A stretch of 64,000 nt of DNA from Gammaproteobacteria bacterium. GTDB lineage: Bacteria; Pseudomonadota; Gammaproteobacteria; SZUA-152. The notes beneath the pieces were generated by a model. It was not told where the DNA came from. It did not search any database and saw nothing but the letters and a program-made list of their open reading frames with translations. Position 1 is the stretch's first letter. The number at the start of each line of letters is the position of its first letter. This document shows positions 38,309 through 49,549 of the stretch, piece after piece. The DNA lies in the NCBI GenBank assembly GCA_011321815.1, contig DROS01000090.1, positions 1-64,000 of the forward strand, in the 5' to 3' direction. A program made the position numbers and the translations under genes.

Positions 38309-38764
38309 TCAAGTCATGACATAGTGTAAAATTTCCACCACCTGCTCCGGCGTCTGGCACACGGCATTAGCCGCAGCATCCACCTCTTTGAGCGCGTGAT
38401 TTATCTCAGGATCATGCAAAGTGATTATCGACTTGCCCAGCGCCGCCGCAAACCCTGCATCAAAGGCAGCATTCCATTGCCGGTATTTATCACCAAAACG
38501 CACCACCACGATATCTGCACGCTCGATCAAGGTGCGGGTACGAATGGCATTCATGCGCGCGCCTTTTTGGTCGTGCCAGAAACTGTTTTCTTCTGCACCC
38601 AGGATCGTCACACCACAATCATCACTTTTGGCATGATCGGTCACTGGCGCAACAAATGATACGTTCAAATCCGCCTCTTGCGCACCATTCTGGATACGTT
38701 CCCGCCAGTCGCTGTGAATCTCACCAGAAAGATAAACCACCCATTGCTTTTGCTGATTTGTCAT
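38309..38764 (-). CDS. YtoQ family protein
   Basis: 151 residues. WVVYLSGEIHSDWRERI, VSFVAPVTDHAKSDDCGV, ILGAEENSFWHDQKGA, DIVVVRFGDKYRQWNAAFDAG and GKSIITLHDPEINHALKEVD match the nucleoside-2-deoxyribosyltransferase-like YtoQ group. Biochemical function is not known. Its start is two bases from the thiC stop, so it is probably in the thiC transcript and under the TPP riboswitch. Confidence 0.85.
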   Translation of the reverse strand: MTNQQKQWVVYLSGEIHSDWRERIQNGAQEADLNVSFVAPVTDHAKSDDCGVTILGAEENSFWHDQKGARMNAIRTRTLIERADIVVVRFGDKYRQWNAAFDAGFAAALGKSIITLHDPEINHALKEVDAAANAVCQTPEQVVEILHYVMT

Positions 38765-38766
38765 GA

Positions 38767-40674
<1,908 letters not shown>

Positions 40675-40746
40675 TCACATCAAACAGACGTTATCGAAAA
40701 AACCGGCAAAGTAAGGATGCAAAGAGACGCGGCAAGGCGCATGACT

Positions 40747-40838
40747 TGCTTCCCTACGCCGGTACAAACCGGATCAGGTTCAAAGGGTTAGTCTCAGTTT
40801 CGTACCTGCTTCACCATGGCACAAAACACCCCTAGCTC
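40747..40838 (-). promoter_or_regulatory. TPP riboswitch
   Basis: The minus strand reads TAGGGGTGTTTTGTGCC..., CTGAGACTAACCCTTTGAACCTGATCCGG and CGTAGGGAAGCA in order, the hallmark elements of the THI box, ending 80 bp before thiC. Binding of thiamine pyrophosphate would shut down thiC and the downstream ytoQ. Confidence 0.95.
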
Positions 40839-40861
40839 AGAAAGCCGCATTATACCGGCAT

Positions 40862-40905
40862 TTAGGGTCTGTTGACATCAGAGGGGTGTTAACTCCCCTG
40901 TCATC
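40862..40905. repeat. repeat related to the 44354 and 47381 elements
   Basis: TTAGGGTCTGTTGACATCA matches the left part of the 44354 palindrome (TTAGGGGGTGTTAACGTCA) at 15 of 19 positions and is followed by a second small hairpin (AGGGGTGTTAACTCCCCT). It lies between the riboswitch and hldE. Confidence 0.4.
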
Positions 40906-40986
40906 CCCACCAGGCTCAGCAGTTTTGGTGTAAGTGGCATGTGATACGATGAGCGTCATTTTGTTGCGGCAAGCGGATACAATTTT

Positions 40987-42414
40987 ATGAAACAACATCT
41001 TTCAGCCTTGGCGGCAGCGCGCGTGGTCGTGGTCGGGGACTTGATGCTGGACCGTTATTGGTCAGGCAGCACCGGGCGGATTTCACCCGAAGCGCCGGTA
41101 CCCGTGGTACGTGTTGATGATTTGCAGGAACGGGCAGGGGGTGCAGCCAATGTGGTATTGAATATTACCGCTCTGGGGGGGAAGGCTCTCATTGCGGGAG
41201 TGATTGGCAGCGACGAGGCCGGTGACACCCTGGAACGCCTGTTGCAAAAAGAAACCGGAGTAGAGCAATTATTAGTGCGCACCGCCAAAGCGCCCACCAT
41301 CACCAAATTAAGGGTGCTCAGCCGCCACCAGCAGCTTATCCGGCTTGATTTTGAAAGCGGCGCTGCGGAACATTATCACCTGGATAGCATATCCGCTCTC
41401 CAGCAGCACTTGACCAAGGCCCATGTGGTGGTGCTGTCTGACTATGGCAAAGGTGTTCTGGCCACACCACAAAAAATCATCCAGGCGGCCCGCGCCGCCG
41501 GCAAACCTGTTCTGGTAGACCCCAAACGTTACGATTTCGAGGCTTATGCCGGCGCCAGCCTGATCACACCCAATATGAGTGAATTCGAGGCAGTCGTCGG
41601 GCCTTGCCGCAATGAGCAGGATATTGCCACCAAGGCCTCAACCTTGATGCAAACCCATAATATTGAAGCGCTGCTGGTCACCCGTAGCGAGAAAGGCATG
41701 AGCCTGCTCCGGCGCGACAGCGCACCGGTGCACATTCCCGCCCAGACACGTGACGTCTTCGACGTCACTGGTGCTGGGGATACAGTGGTCGCCACCATGG
41801 CCGTGGCCATTGCCAGCGGCCTGGATTGGCACGACGCCGCACACTTGGCCAACTTTGCTGCAGGCATTGTGGTGGGCAAGCTGGGTACCGCCACAGCCTC
41901 GGTGGCGGAACTGCGTCACACCCTGGCCGGGCTGGGTGAAAACCAACGCGGTGTGCTGGATGAGCCCGCCCTGTTACAAGCGGTAACGGATGCACGCGCC
42001 CAAGGTGAAAGCGTCGTCATGACCAACGGCTGTTTTGATATTCTTCATGCCGGTCATGTGGCTTATCTTGAACAGGCGGCACGCCTTGGTGACCGGCTTA
42101 TCGTAGCCGTCAACGACGATGCCTCAGTGGAACGCCTCAAAGGCGCCAGGCGGCCAATACTGCCACTGGCGCAACGCATGGCGGTGCTGGCAGGACTGGC
42201 CGCCGTAGACTGGGTGGTGCCATTCAGTGAAGACACCCCTGAACGCCTCATCTGCGCCGTGCGCCCCGATTGCCTGGTAAAAGGCGGTGATTACACTCCC
42301 GATGCCATCGCCGGCCACCAATGTGCCGGGGAAGTACAAGTGCTGAGTTTCGTGCCAGGGCATTCCACCAGCCACATTATTGAACGCATTCGCCAGCTCG
42401 GGGAGGACGCCTGA
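40987..42414 (+). CDS. hldE: bifunctional heptose-7-phosphate kinase / heptose-1-phosphate adenylyltransferase
   Basis: 475 residues. The N-terminal ribokinase-like domain has VVVVGDLMLDRYWSGSTGRISP and DVFDVTGAGDTVVATMAVAIASG (catalytic GAGD). The C-terminal nucleotidyltransferase starts near residue 340 with TNGCFDILHAGHVAYLEQA (HxGH). It makes ADP-heptose precursor for the LPS inner core. A gammaproteobacterial-type fused gene. Convergent with the next gene. Confidence 0.95.
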   Translation: MKQHLSALAAARVVVVGDLMLDRYWSGSTGRISPEAPVPVVRVDDLQERAGGAANVVLNITALGGKALIAGVIGSDEAGDTLERLLQKETGVEQLLVRTAKAPTITKLRVLSRHQQLIRLDFESGAAEHYHLDSISALQQHLTKAHVVVLSDYGKGVLATPQKIIQAARAAGKPVLVDPKRYDFEAYAGASLITPNMSEFEAVVGPCRNEQDIATKASTLMQTHNIEALLVTRSEKGMSLLRRDSAPVHIPAQTRDVFDVTGAGDTVVATMAVAIASGLDWHDAAHLANFAAGIVVGKLGTATASVAELRHTLAGLGENQRGVLDEPALLQAVTDARAQGESVVMTNGCFDILHAGHVAYLEQAARLGDRLIVAVNDDASVERLKGARRPILPLAQRMAVLAGLAAVDWVVPFSEDTPERLICAVRPDCLVKGGDYTPDAIAGHQCAGEVQVLSFVPGHSTSHIIERIRQLGEDA

Positions 42415-42425
42415 CAGTCCGCCAC

Positions 42426-42839
42426 TCACTCTTTGGGCATGGGATCAGCTAATATCGTCCCTGTGGCAATCACCAGCCCCCGGGCCAGTAAAATACCCAC
42501 ACCCTGCGCACGGTGGTCACGACGCACTGCCGCCAGGTCTTCCGCAGTGGGCTTTGGCGAACGCAACATTTTCAACGCCGTCTGCACCTGGATCACATAC
42601 AGCACGTACAGGGTAACAATCAGCCCAAAGTGCATCCACACACCAAATGAAAGAATGTCACCATTATCAATCAACCGCGCCTTCCAATCCCGCGTAGCCA
42701 CCAGATAAAAAGGCATCGCCACATCAAAGCAGATGATAAAAATCATTACTGACATATGAAAACGCCGTAAATGCTGCCATTTAAACGCCACCAGCATCAG
42801 AAGATAGGTTAGAACAGCAGCAATAATCGGGCCGGTCAT
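42426..42839 (-). CDS. small integral membrane protein
   Basis: 137 residues with about four hydrophobic helices (AAVLTYLLMLVAF, MSVMIFIICFDVAMPFYLV, MHFGLIVTLYVLYVIQ, GILLARGLVIATGTIL). The polar loop between helices 3 and 4 has KMLRSPKPTAEDLAAVRRDHRAQG. Family not recognised; the arrangement resembles DUF420-like small membrane proteins, but I cannot assign it. Convergent with hldE, stop 11 bp away. Confidence 0.65.
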   Translation of the reverse strand: MTGPIIAAVLTYLLMLVAFKWQHLRRFHMSVMIFIICFDVAMPFYLVATRDWKARLIDNGDILSFGVWMHFGLIVTLYVLYVIQVQTALKMLRSPKPTAEDLAAVRRDHRAQGVGILLARGLVIATGTILADPMPKE

Positions 42840-43084
42840 TTCAGAACTCGCTCAAGTAGTCAGGACGCCCACGCAGTCTACCACCTTGGCAGTGATAATG
42901 AGCCAGTGACGTGTAAAGCCGGTCTATGGCAAAAACAACAACATAGTCATGAGACAAATAAGGCGTACAATCAGAGCTTCACAAGCATACATGCGGCTCA
43001 TAACCAAATTTGTTGGCACTGACGGGAGAAAGGAGCCACTGACCTGTGTTGGAAATACAGGCATATAACTTATTTGATGTTAGA

Positions 43085-43160
43085 TGGTGGCCGGAGGTGG
43101 AATCGAACCACCGACACGAGGATTTTCAATCCACTGCTCTACCGACTGAGCTATCCGGCC
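43085..43160 (-). tRNA. tRNA-Phe (GAA)
   Basis: 76 nt on the minus strand with all arms: acceptor GGCCGGA/TCCGGCC, D-arm GCTCAGTCGGTAGAGC, anticodon arm GGATTGAAAATCC with anticodon GAA, TTCGATT T-loop, and encoded CCA. Close to E. coli tRNA-Phe. Nothing integrated next to it is seen. Confidence 0.97.
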
Positions 43161-43290
43161 ATCCAGGGGTGCGTATTAAAGCGGCTGGCCCTCGCCGAGT
43201 CAAGCCCGAAGCACACCAATTCAGGCGACCAACACCAACAAAACACTCTATAATCGCCAAACCACCCACTAACAACGAAAATACTGACGA

Positions 43291-44355
43291 ATGACGCGCA
43301 AAATCCACGACCAATACCGGTTGGTCGAAACCAGATTACAAACCCGCCACATCAATGGCACCACCCAGTGTGATCTGTGCCTGTGGCGCTGCAAGCTGGC
43401 ACACGGCCAGCGCGGCTTCTGCCAAGCCCACGTCAATCGTCATGGCACACTTTACAACCTCAGCTACGGTATTCTCTCCGCCGTTGATATCGGCCCCATC
43501 GAGGACAAGCCGGTGAGGCATTTCCAGCCTGGCACACAGGTGATGTCAGTGGGCAGTTACGGTTGTAATTTCCGCTGCGGCGGCTGCCACAACCTGGAGA
43601 TTTCCTGGGGGGTCAGTGCCCTGGACGAGCTGGCACAAGGACAATCCACCGCCGCATATGTCAGCCCTCAACGACTTGTTGAAGCCGCTTTGCGTCACAA
43701 TGTGGACGGCATCGCCTTCACTTATTCGGAACCAGCCGTATGGCTGGAGTATGTCATTGATGTGGCAGAACTCGCGCACGCTGCCGGTTTATACACGCTG
43801 TATGTCTCCAACAGCTTTGTCACCGATGAAGCACTGGAAGCAATGTCGGCGCACATTGATGTATTGTGCTCCGACATAAAAAGTCTTAGTGATGACTTTT
43901 ACAAAGACATCTGTCCAGTCGCCAGCGTTGCGGATGTGCTGGGCAGTATCAAAAAAGCCCGACAACTGGGCATGCACGTGGAAGTACGCACCAACGTTAT
44001 CCCCGGCAAAAATGATGGGCCTGACGAACTGACACGTATCGCCGCATGGATTCGTGACCAACTGGGGGCAGACAGCCCCTGGCATATCACCAAATTTTTC
44101 CCTGCCTATAAATTGTCAGACCTGTCGCCCACGCCCACTGACACCCTGCACACCGCCGCCGAACTGGGACGCCGCGCAGGCCTGCAAAACGTCTATCTTT
44201 ACGATGACAAGGGCTGCGACTGCGCCGACAGCAACCTGCCTGTCGCGGCCTATCTCGACAGTGACCCGCTGGCGGTACACACAGTAAAAAAATGCGTCGC
44301 AGACTGTTGTGGCGACGAAGGTATATTGCTCAAAAAATATGAGCATAGCAATTAG
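43291..44355 (+). CDS. amrS: AmmeMemoRadiSam-type radical SAM enzyme (AmrS-like)
   Basis: 354 residues. An N-terminal cysteine cluster (CDLCLWRC near residue 27, GFCQAH) precedes the radical-SAM motif GCNFRCGGCHN (C92, C96, C99). GIAFTYSEPAVWLEY, VDVLCSDIKS-like (here IDVLCSDIKSLSDDFY) and VEVRTNVIPGKNDG are PflA/AmrS landmarks. The C-terminus has GLQNVYLYDDKGCDC and a cysteine pair CVADCC. It belongs to the AmmeMemoRadiSam system by sequence; the Memo and AMMECR1 partners are not in the window. A palindrome overlaps its stop. Confidence 0.82.
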   Translation: MTRKIHDQYRLVETRLQTRHINGTTQCDLCLWRCKLAHGQRGFCQAHVNRHGTLYNLSYGILSAVDIGPIEDKPVRHFQPGTQVMSVGSYGCNFRCGGCHNLEISWGVSALDELAQGQSTAAYVSPQRLVEAALRHNVDGIAFTYSEPAVWLEYVIDVAELAHAAGLYTLYVSNSFVTDEALEAMSAHIDVLCSDIKSLSDDFYKDICPVASVADVLGSIKKARQLGMHVEVRTNVIPGKNDGPDELTRIAAWIRDQLGADSPWHITKFFPAYKLSDLSPTPTDTLHTAAELGRRAGLQNVYLYDDKGCDCADSNLPVAAYLDSDPLAVHTVKKCVADCCGDEGILLKKYEHSN

Positions 44356-44385
44356 GGGGTGTTAACGTCATTGTTAACACCCCCT
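44354..44385. repeat. palindrome overlapping the amrS stop codon
   Basis: AGGGGGTGTTAAC (44354-44366) and GTTAACACCCCCT (44373-44385) are perfect 13-bp complements with a 6-base loop (GTCATT). It begins inside the amrS TAG. No T-tract follows, so it is more a repeat or rho-dependent hairpin than a classical terminator. Half-copies occur at 40862 and 47381. Confidence 0.6.
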
Positions 44386-44420
44386 GGATTCACGACTTTT
44401 GATCAGGTAAAACCAGGCAA

Positions 44421-44990
44421 ATGAAACAGACACCGCGACCAGTGACGTTATTACTGTGCATCTTCATATTATGTATCGCCATGGAGCCGGCCCACGCCGG
44501 AGTTTATCGCTGGAAAGACGATAATGGAAAAATTGTGTTTGGTGATACACCGCCCAAAGACAAAACCGCCACGGCTGTCAACATCGACAACACTGAAAAT
44601 TCCGGCACACAGTTTGCCACACCTGAACAGACAAAAGACATTGAACGTGACGCAAAAAAACGCCGGTATAAAACGTCATCGACTTCCCGCCAGCCCCGCA
44701 ACAAAATCGACTCACACTGCCGCCGATACATCAGCGAACTGAACAAAGTTGACATTTACCTGGAACACACCGACACCCCCCGTGATCATCTCAAAGCCCG
44801 CGACCTGCGCAAACTGATCAAAAAAGAATGTGGTAACAAGGTGCTGACGCAGAAATTTGATGATGGAAGATGTGCCAGTTACCGCAGAAAGCTGAGCAAA
44901 ACAGAAATTTTTCTCGAACACACCCCCAACCCACGCGATGAACAGCAGGTCAAAGACCTGAAAAAACAGATTGCCCGTGAATGCCGGTAA
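44421..44990 (+). CDS. DUF4124 exported protein with an internal cysteine-bounded duplication
   Basis: 189 residues with a signal peptide (VTLLLCIFILCIAMEPAHA). The DUF4124 segment GVYRWKDDNGKIVFGDTPP follows. After a basic linker, two 38-residue repeats bounded by cysteines appear: C100-C137 and C151-C188, identical at 18 of 38 positions (IYLEHTDTPRD versus IFLEHTPNPRD). Each probably forms one disulfide-closed helical hairpin. Function unknown. Confidence 0.72.
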   Translation: MKQTPRPVTLLLCIFILCIAMEPAHAGVYRWKDDNGKIVFGDTPPKDKTATAVNIDNTENSGTQFATPEQTKDIERDAKKRRYKTSSTSRQPRNKIDSHCRRYISELNKVDIYLEHTDTPRDHLKARDLRKLIKKECGNKVLTQKFDDGRCASYRRKLSKTEIFLEHTPNPRDEQQVKDLKKQIARECR

Positions 44991-45013
44991 AACCGGTAAC
45001 CGACATATACGGA

Positions 45014-45286
45014 TTACTGGGTCGGCGGCGTAAACCCCTCCGGTACCTCGCTGCCACCACCGAATAAAAATGTTTCCATCTCGGCCTCCAGAAATTCACG
45101 CGCCTTTGGATCAATCAATGACAAACGGTTTTCGTTGATCAAAATCGTTTGGTGCTGCATCCATAGCTTCCAGCCTTCTTTTGACACATTGTTTAGAATG
45201 CGCTGACCGAGTTCACCGGGCAACGGCGCACGATCCAGGCCTTCAGCCTCTTTGCCTAATTTGACACAGTTAACCATTTTACCCAT
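45014..45286 (-). CDS. yggX: oxidative damage protection protein YggX
   Basis: 90 residues, [40 protein letters not shown], and [21 protein letters not shown]. The conserved cysteine (C7) is present. It protects iron-sulfur proteins and may traffic Fe(II). It lies 71 bp downstream of mutY on the same strand, the usual mutY-yggX pair. Confidence 0.93.
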   Translation of the reverse strand: MGKMVNCVKLGKEAEGLDRAPLPGELGQRILNNVSKEGWKLWMQHQTILINENRLSLIDPKAREFLEAEMETFLFGGGSEVPEGFTPPTQ

Positions 45287-45357
45287 TGCTGCTTCCTTTG
45301 TTGTTCGTGCTGTTCAATTTTTGAAGCCCTTTATAAAGACGAATCAGGAAAAATCAT

Positions 45358-46446
45358 TTAAACAGAAACCTCCTTCATTTTCGCCAACAATTGTGTAACC
45401 GGTGCAGGCAATCCACCAACATCAGCGCAGCCTTTATACCAGACCCATTCCGCTCCCTCCATCGCTGACATTGCATGAATATTATCGCCTGTGGTGCGCG
45501 CCGGGGTAACCTGCACGGGACTGATATCCAGATGAAAATGACTAAATGTATGCCGTACCACCGGCCAACGGGTTTGTGCTTCGATCACAAAGCCCAGATG
45601 CTTTTTACACCATAGCGACACATCGTCATCCATGGGCATTTCCGGCAGACTCAACAAACCTCCCCAGATACCCACTGGTGGACGACGCTGCAACAACACT
45701 TCATTACTGGCATTGCACAACAACAGCATTTGTGTCTCACGTACCGGCATTGCTTTTTTGGGTTTTTTACCGGGATACTCTGTTTGGCGCTGTTGCGCAA
45801 AGGCAAGGCAGTCCTGCTGCAATGGACAAAGTTCACACTGGGGCCGGGATCTTGTACAAACCCCTGCACCCAAGTCCATCATTGCCTGATTAAAGTCAGC
45901 CACACGTTTTTGGGGTGTCAATTGTTCTGCGTACTGCCACAACAGCTCGGCCACCGTTGACTTTCCCGGCCATCCATCTATCGCAAACACCCGCGCCAAC
46001 ACACGTTTCACATTACCATCCAGGATGGCATGGTGTTGATCCAGCGCCAGCGATAAAATCGCTCCGGCAGTGGAACGACCGATACCCGGCAGTGCCAGCA
46101 CGTCGACGAAGTCCGTGGGGAAAATACCATTGTATTGATCACGCACCGTCTGTGCTGCCTTGTGTAAATTGCGTGCACGGGCGTAATAACCCAGCCCCGA
46201 CCAGCGTGCCAGCACATTGTCCAGAGGCGCATCGGCCAAATCACTCAGCCGCGGGAAACGTGTCATAAATGCTTCAAAATAAGGGATGACTGTTGCTACC
46301 TGCGTCTGTTGCAGCATGATCTCTGACACCCACACCCGGTACAGCGAGCGATCCTGTTGCCAGGGCAAATGTGTTCGACCATGCGCATCAAACCACGTTA
46401 ATACGGAACGGGAAAAAGCGAGCGCTTTCGATGCGGCTTTTGACAT
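45358..46446 (-). CDS. mutY: A/G-specific adenine glycosylase MutY
   Basis: 362 residues. Catalytic Glu in [11 protein letters not shown] (E42), the HhH motif [12 protein letters not shown] followed by the catalytic Asp in [15 protein letters not shown], and the 4Fe-4S motif [17 protein letters not shown] (C-x6-C-x2-C-x5-C). A C-terminal NUDIX-like domain recognises 8-oxoG. Removes adenine opposite 8-oxoguanine. It sits upstream of yggX as in E. coli. Confidence 0.95.
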   Translation of the reverse strand: MSKAASKALAFSRSVLTWFDAHGRTHLPWQQDRSLYRVWVSEIMLQQTQVATVIPYFEAFMTRFPRLSDLADAPLDNVLARWSGLGYYARARNLHKAAQTVRDQYNGIFPTDFVDVLALPGIGRSTAGAILSLALDQHHAILDGNVKRVLARVFAIDGWPGKSTVAELLWQYAEQLTPQKRVADFNQAMMDLGAGVCTRSRPQCELCPLQQDCLAFAQQRQTEYPGKKPKKAMPVRETQMLLLCNASNEVLLQRRPPVGIWGGLLSLPEMPMDDDVSLWCKKHLGFVIEAQTRWPVVRHTFSHFHLDISPVQVTPARTTGDNIHAMSAMEGAEWVWYKGCADVGGLPAPVTQLLAKMKEVSV

Positions 46447-46830
46447 TAGCGCAACATACCATCAGGTTCTTCTTTTAACTTTTTTTCCACTTTTTTATTG
46501 ACTCTGGCTTTTTATTGGCTGGCTGGCGCCGGAGGCAGCCAGAGAAACCGCGACATGGTTAAGCCACCCTCAGCGCACAACTCACAACCCGTTGCATCCT
46601 GTACTGCGATGGTAATATCATCCCGGTAATCACCGGGGTCCACCAGCAGCAACAGGCCCCATAAGATCAAAACTGGTTATTTTCAGAACGTAGCGTATCA
46701 TTTTTTGCGCAGGGCCCGTATTCCCTGCTTTACAACGCTCAACCACATCATCAACAACCCAAAGTGAATAAACCAATTTTCCACACGAACAGTTGATTTC
46801 AGCCAGTCACAAAGTCAAACTGATATCACT
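46447..46830. other. 384-bp intergenic region
   Basis: Between divergent genes. Contains a GC-rich hairpin-forming stretch (CTGGCTTTTTATTGGCTGGC...GGCAGCCAG, about 46505-46541) but no open frame of coding character. Confidence 0.35.
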
Positions 46831-47229
46831 ATGCCCAATATCGAAAACACCCCGGCATCCATCAAAAGCAACGATGGCAAAGCCACTATCGGTCAAATGC
46901 AAACCACTTGGTTCGAGCATCGTGACCGCGTTACGCGCGCCCTGCAACGGCTGGGCTTCTTCTGGTTGCTGGCAGGCATCACCGTTTTCATCCCCATCGC
47001 CCATTTCGTACTGGTACCAGGCTTCTTCATCGCCGGACCAGTGGTCGCCTACATGACCTATCAAATGAACTGGATGCGCGATCATGTCAGCGGCACCTGT
47101 CCTGCCTGCAATGAAAAAGTCATCATCAAACTGGAAAGCAAAGACAAATTACCCAAATGGACTTACTGCCCGGCCTGCAACACCCCTTTGCACATCACTC
47201 AACCTGACAACCATTCCGACAACAGCTAA
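46831..47229 (+). CDS. membrane protein with a C-terminal zinc-ribbon-like motif
   Basis: 132 residues. Two membrane helices (LGFFWLLAGITVFIPIA, VLVPGFFIAGPVVAYMTYQ) and then CPACNEKVIIKLE and YCPACNTPLHI, a CxxC...CxxC zinc-ribbon. Unknown function. A 32-codon frame follows 9 bp after its stop and may be cotranscribed. Confidence 0.7.
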   Translation: MPNIENTPASIKSNDGKATIGQMQTTWFEHRDRVTRALQRLGFFWLLAGITVFIPIAHFVLVPGFFIAGPVVAYMTYQMNWMRDHVSGTCPACNEKVIIKLESKDKLPKWTYCPACNTPLHITQPDNHSDNS

Positions 47230-47238
47230 AACTCCACT

Positions 47239-47337
47239 ATGCGCCCCATTATTGCCCTGTTAATCGTCACCATCATGATCGGCTCTGCGCTCACTGCCGT
47301 AGGCTTGTTACTGTTTCAGATGGGCGTGTTTGGCTGA
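47239..47337 (+). CDS. possible 32-residue membrane peptide
   Basis: MRPIIALLIVTIMIGSALTA followed by VGLLLFQMGVFG: a single hydrophobic helix, initiating 9 bp after the preceding gene with no clear ribosome site. The composition is typical of small membrane peptides, and the frame stays open precisely over a hydrophobic segment. Expression is not shown. Confidence 0.4.
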   Translation: MRPIIALLIVTIMIGSALTAVGLLLFQMGVFG

Positions 47338-47380
47338 CCGCAACGCCGCCAGCGCGGAAAAGGGCCAGAAGCGCGCCACG

Positions 47381-47403
47381 AACGTCATTGTTAACACTCC
47401 CTA
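47381..47403. repeat. half copy of the TTAGGGGGTGTTAAC repeat at the rdgB stop
   Basis: The minus strand reads TAGGGAGTGTTAACAATGACGTT, matching 44354-44385 at all but one position over this length, and begins at the rdgB TAG. The mirrored second arm is missing. Confidence 0.5.
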
Positions 47404-48015
47404 ATGGGCGGTTTTTAATGCTGACAGTAATTGCTGCAAAGCCTGACCACGATGACTGAGGCGGTTTTTCACCTCCGATGATAATTCCGCCGAGGTACAC
47501 TGTTCACCGGGTACCCAGAACAGCGGGTCATAACCAAAACCATTTTCACCCTGCGGCGCAAATAATATCCGGCCTTCCCAGCTGCCCTGACAAATCAGTG
47601 GCGTCGGATCTTCGGCATGCGTCATAAACACCATCAGACATTGAAAACGCGCTGTACGCTGTTCTTCAGGCACCGCTTTTAGTTCTGTCAGCAATTTCTG
47701 CAAATTGTCAGCATCACTGGCGCCCACGCCGGCAAAGCGGGCGGAATAAATACCGGGCGCACCATCAAGCACATCCACTTCCAGCCCGGAATCATCAGCA
47801 ATGGCGGGCAACCCGGTCAGCAGGGCCGCATGACGCGCCTTGAGAATGGCATTTTCCACAAATGTCAGGCCCGTCTCATCAGCGTCGGGCACGCCAAAAT
47901 CAGTCTGCGGTAGCGCTTCCATGCCCAAACCACCGATAAGCTGATTGATCTCGCGCAACTTGCCCGCATTACTGCTGGCCAGCACCACTTTTCCGGGCAG
48001 CATTTTACTGTTCAC
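47401..48015 (-). CDS. rdgB: XTP/dITP pyrophosphatase RdgB (HAM1)
   Basis: 204 residues. [18 protein letters not shown] at the start, [33 protein letters not shown] and the C-terminal LSHRGQAL are canonical. Hydrolyses non-canonical purine triphosphates to keep them out of DNA. Its start overlaps the rph stop by four bases (ATGA), so it is coupled with rph, the common rph-rdgB pair. Confidence 0.94.
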   Translation of the reverse strand: MNSKMLPGKVVLASSNAGKLREINQLIGGLGMEALPQTDFGVPDADETGLTFVENAILKARHAALLTGLPAIADDSGLEVDVLDGAPGIYSARFAGVGASDADNLQKLLTELKAVPEEQRTARFQCLMVFMTHAEDPTPLICQGSWEGRILFAPQGENGFGYDPLFWVPGEQCTSAELSSEVKNRLSHRGQALQQLLSALKTAH

Positions 48016-48728
48016 GCCGGTGGCACATCTTTCTGTTGATTGATAAGTTGCGCAATACCCGATTTGGCCAGATTCAACATGGCATCCAATTCCTCCTGGC
48101 GGAAAGCATGCCCCTCGGCGGTACCCTGCACTTCGATAAAGGCGCCCGCATCATTCATCACCACATTCATATCCGTTTCGGCATTGGAGTCTTCGTCATA
48201 ATCCAGGTCCAGCACCGGGATACCGTTGTAGATACCCACGGAAACCGAAGCCACCTGACCAATAATGGGGTTTTTCTTGATTTTGCCCGCGTCCACCAAA
48301 TGCTGCATAGCATCGGCCAGGGCCACAAAGCCACCAGTAATGGACGCAGTACGGGTACCGCCATCAGCCTGAATAACATCGCAATCCACGATGACATTAC
48401 GCTCACCCAGGGCCTCCAGGTTCACCACCGCACGCAGTGAACGGGCGATAAGACGCTGAATTTCCATAGTGCGCCCACCCTGCTTGCCCCGTGCAGCCTC
48501 ACGACCCATGCGACTGCCGGTAGAACGAGGCAGCATGCCGTACTCGGCAGTGACCCAACCCTGGCCTTTGCCTTTCAGCCAGCGAGGAATGCGGTCTTCC
48601 ACTGTCGCAGTACACAGCACCTTGGTGTCACCGAACTCCACCAGCACTGAGCCCTCGGCATGTTTGGTGTAATTACGGGTAAATTTAATCAGGCGAAGCT
48701 GATCAGGGGAACGTCCGCTGGGGCGCAT
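48012..48728 (-). CDS. rph: ribonuclease PH
   Basis: 238 residues from [20 protein letters not shown], the family N-terminus; the ORF is open further upstream but that part has no homology character. Landmarks: [53 protein letters not shown] and [16 protein letters not shown] with its metal-binding Asp residues. Trims tRNA 3' ends using phosphate. AGAGGA precedes ATG 48728. Coupled with rdgB. Confidence 0.95.
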   Translation of the reverse strand: MRPSGRSPDQLRLIKFTRNYTKHAEGSVLVEFGDTKVLCTATVEDRIPRWLKGKGQGWVTAEYGMLPRSTGSRMGREAARGKQGGRTMEIQRLIARSLRAVVNLEALGERNVIVDCDVIQADGGTRTASITGGFVALADAMQHLVDAGKIKKNPIIGQVASVSVGIYNGIPVLDLDYDEDSNAETDMNVVMNDAGAFIEVQGTAEGHAFRQEELDAMLNLAKSGIAQLINQQKDVPPA

Positions 48729-48930
48729 AAAAAATCCTCTACTGAAAATCAATGGGCACGCATTATACCCTCCCCGACACACTGGGCGACAGCGTGTGAT
48801 CTGTGCAAAAAACTGGACTCGTTGACCCAAATCTGCTCTAATGCGCCGTTCTCGCGACCGGGCAGCTGCCCGCATGGCGCGAATTTTACTCAAAATTTGC
48901 TGAATTTTACGATTTTTTTGGAGACCGATC

Positions 48931-49167
48931 ATGGCCAAAGTCTGTCAGGTGACGGGTAAACGCCCCACCACTGGCAACAACGTTTCGCACGCGCACAACA
49001 AAACGCGTCGCCGTTTCCTGCCTAACCTGCATTCCCATCGTTTTTGGGTGGAAAGCGAAAACCGTTTCGTGAAGCTGCGTGTTACCGCCAGCGGCATGCG
49101 CATCATTGATAAAAAAGGCATCGATAGCGTATTGGCTGAAATGCGTAATCGTGGTGAAAAGGTCTAG
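48931..49167 (+). CDS. rpmB: 50S ribosomal protein L28
   Basis: 78 residues: [40 protein letters not shown] and [20 protein letters not shown] are L28. Followed by rpmG, the standard order. TTGGAGACC precedes the ATG. Confidence 0.97.
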   Translation: MAKVCQVTGKRPTTGNNVSHAHNKTRRRFLPNLHSHRFWVESENRFVKLRVTASGMRIIDKKGIDSVLAEMRNRGEKV

Positions 49168-49179
49168 GGAGAAAATACT

Positions 49180-49335
49180 ATGCGCGACAAAATCAGACTC
49201 GTTTCCAGTGCCGGTACCGGTCACTTTTACACCACCGACAAAAACAAGCGCACCATGCCTGAAAAAATGGAAATCAAGAAATTTGATCCCGTGGTACGCA
49301 AGCATGTGATGTACAAGGAAGCCAAGATCAAATAA
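49180..49335 (+). CDS. rpmG: 50S ribosomal protein L33
   Basis: 51 residues: [53 protein letters not shown] precedes the ATG by 9 bp; the gene starts 13 bp after rpmB. No cysteines, so it is the zinc-independent form. A rho-independent terminator follows. Confidence 0.97.
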   Translation: MRDKIRLVSSAGTGHFYTTDKNKRTMPEKMEIKKFDPVVRKHVMYKEAKIK

Positions 49336-49371
49336 TCCTGCCCCTGGCTTTTGCGCTAAAAAGCCGCACTT

Positions 49372-49400
49372 GAAAAAGCCCGGAACTCCCGGGCTTTTTT
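49372..49400 (+). terminator. rho-independent terminator after rpmBG
   Basis: AAAAGCCCGG and CCGGGCTTTT with an AACT loop and T6: 36 bp after rpmG. Confidence 0.9.
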
Positions 49401-49549
49401 GGGTTCTGTAGTAGCACATAACTGACGTATACTACGGCACCTGAAAATCACGAAGACGTCCCACACGGAACTCTCGTCAGGGCGTGTACGTCAATAAACA
49501 AGCTGTTTGTCATCAACACAATTCTTTCAAACATAAAAAGGAGCCGCCC

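Noticed and set aside
43085-43290. Genomic island integrated at tRNA-Phe
   Set aside because: No integrase and no repeated tRNA 3' end nearby; flanking genes are ordinary.
40862-47403. CRISPR array
   Set aside because: The related repeats are kilobases apart with genes between them, not regularly spaced.
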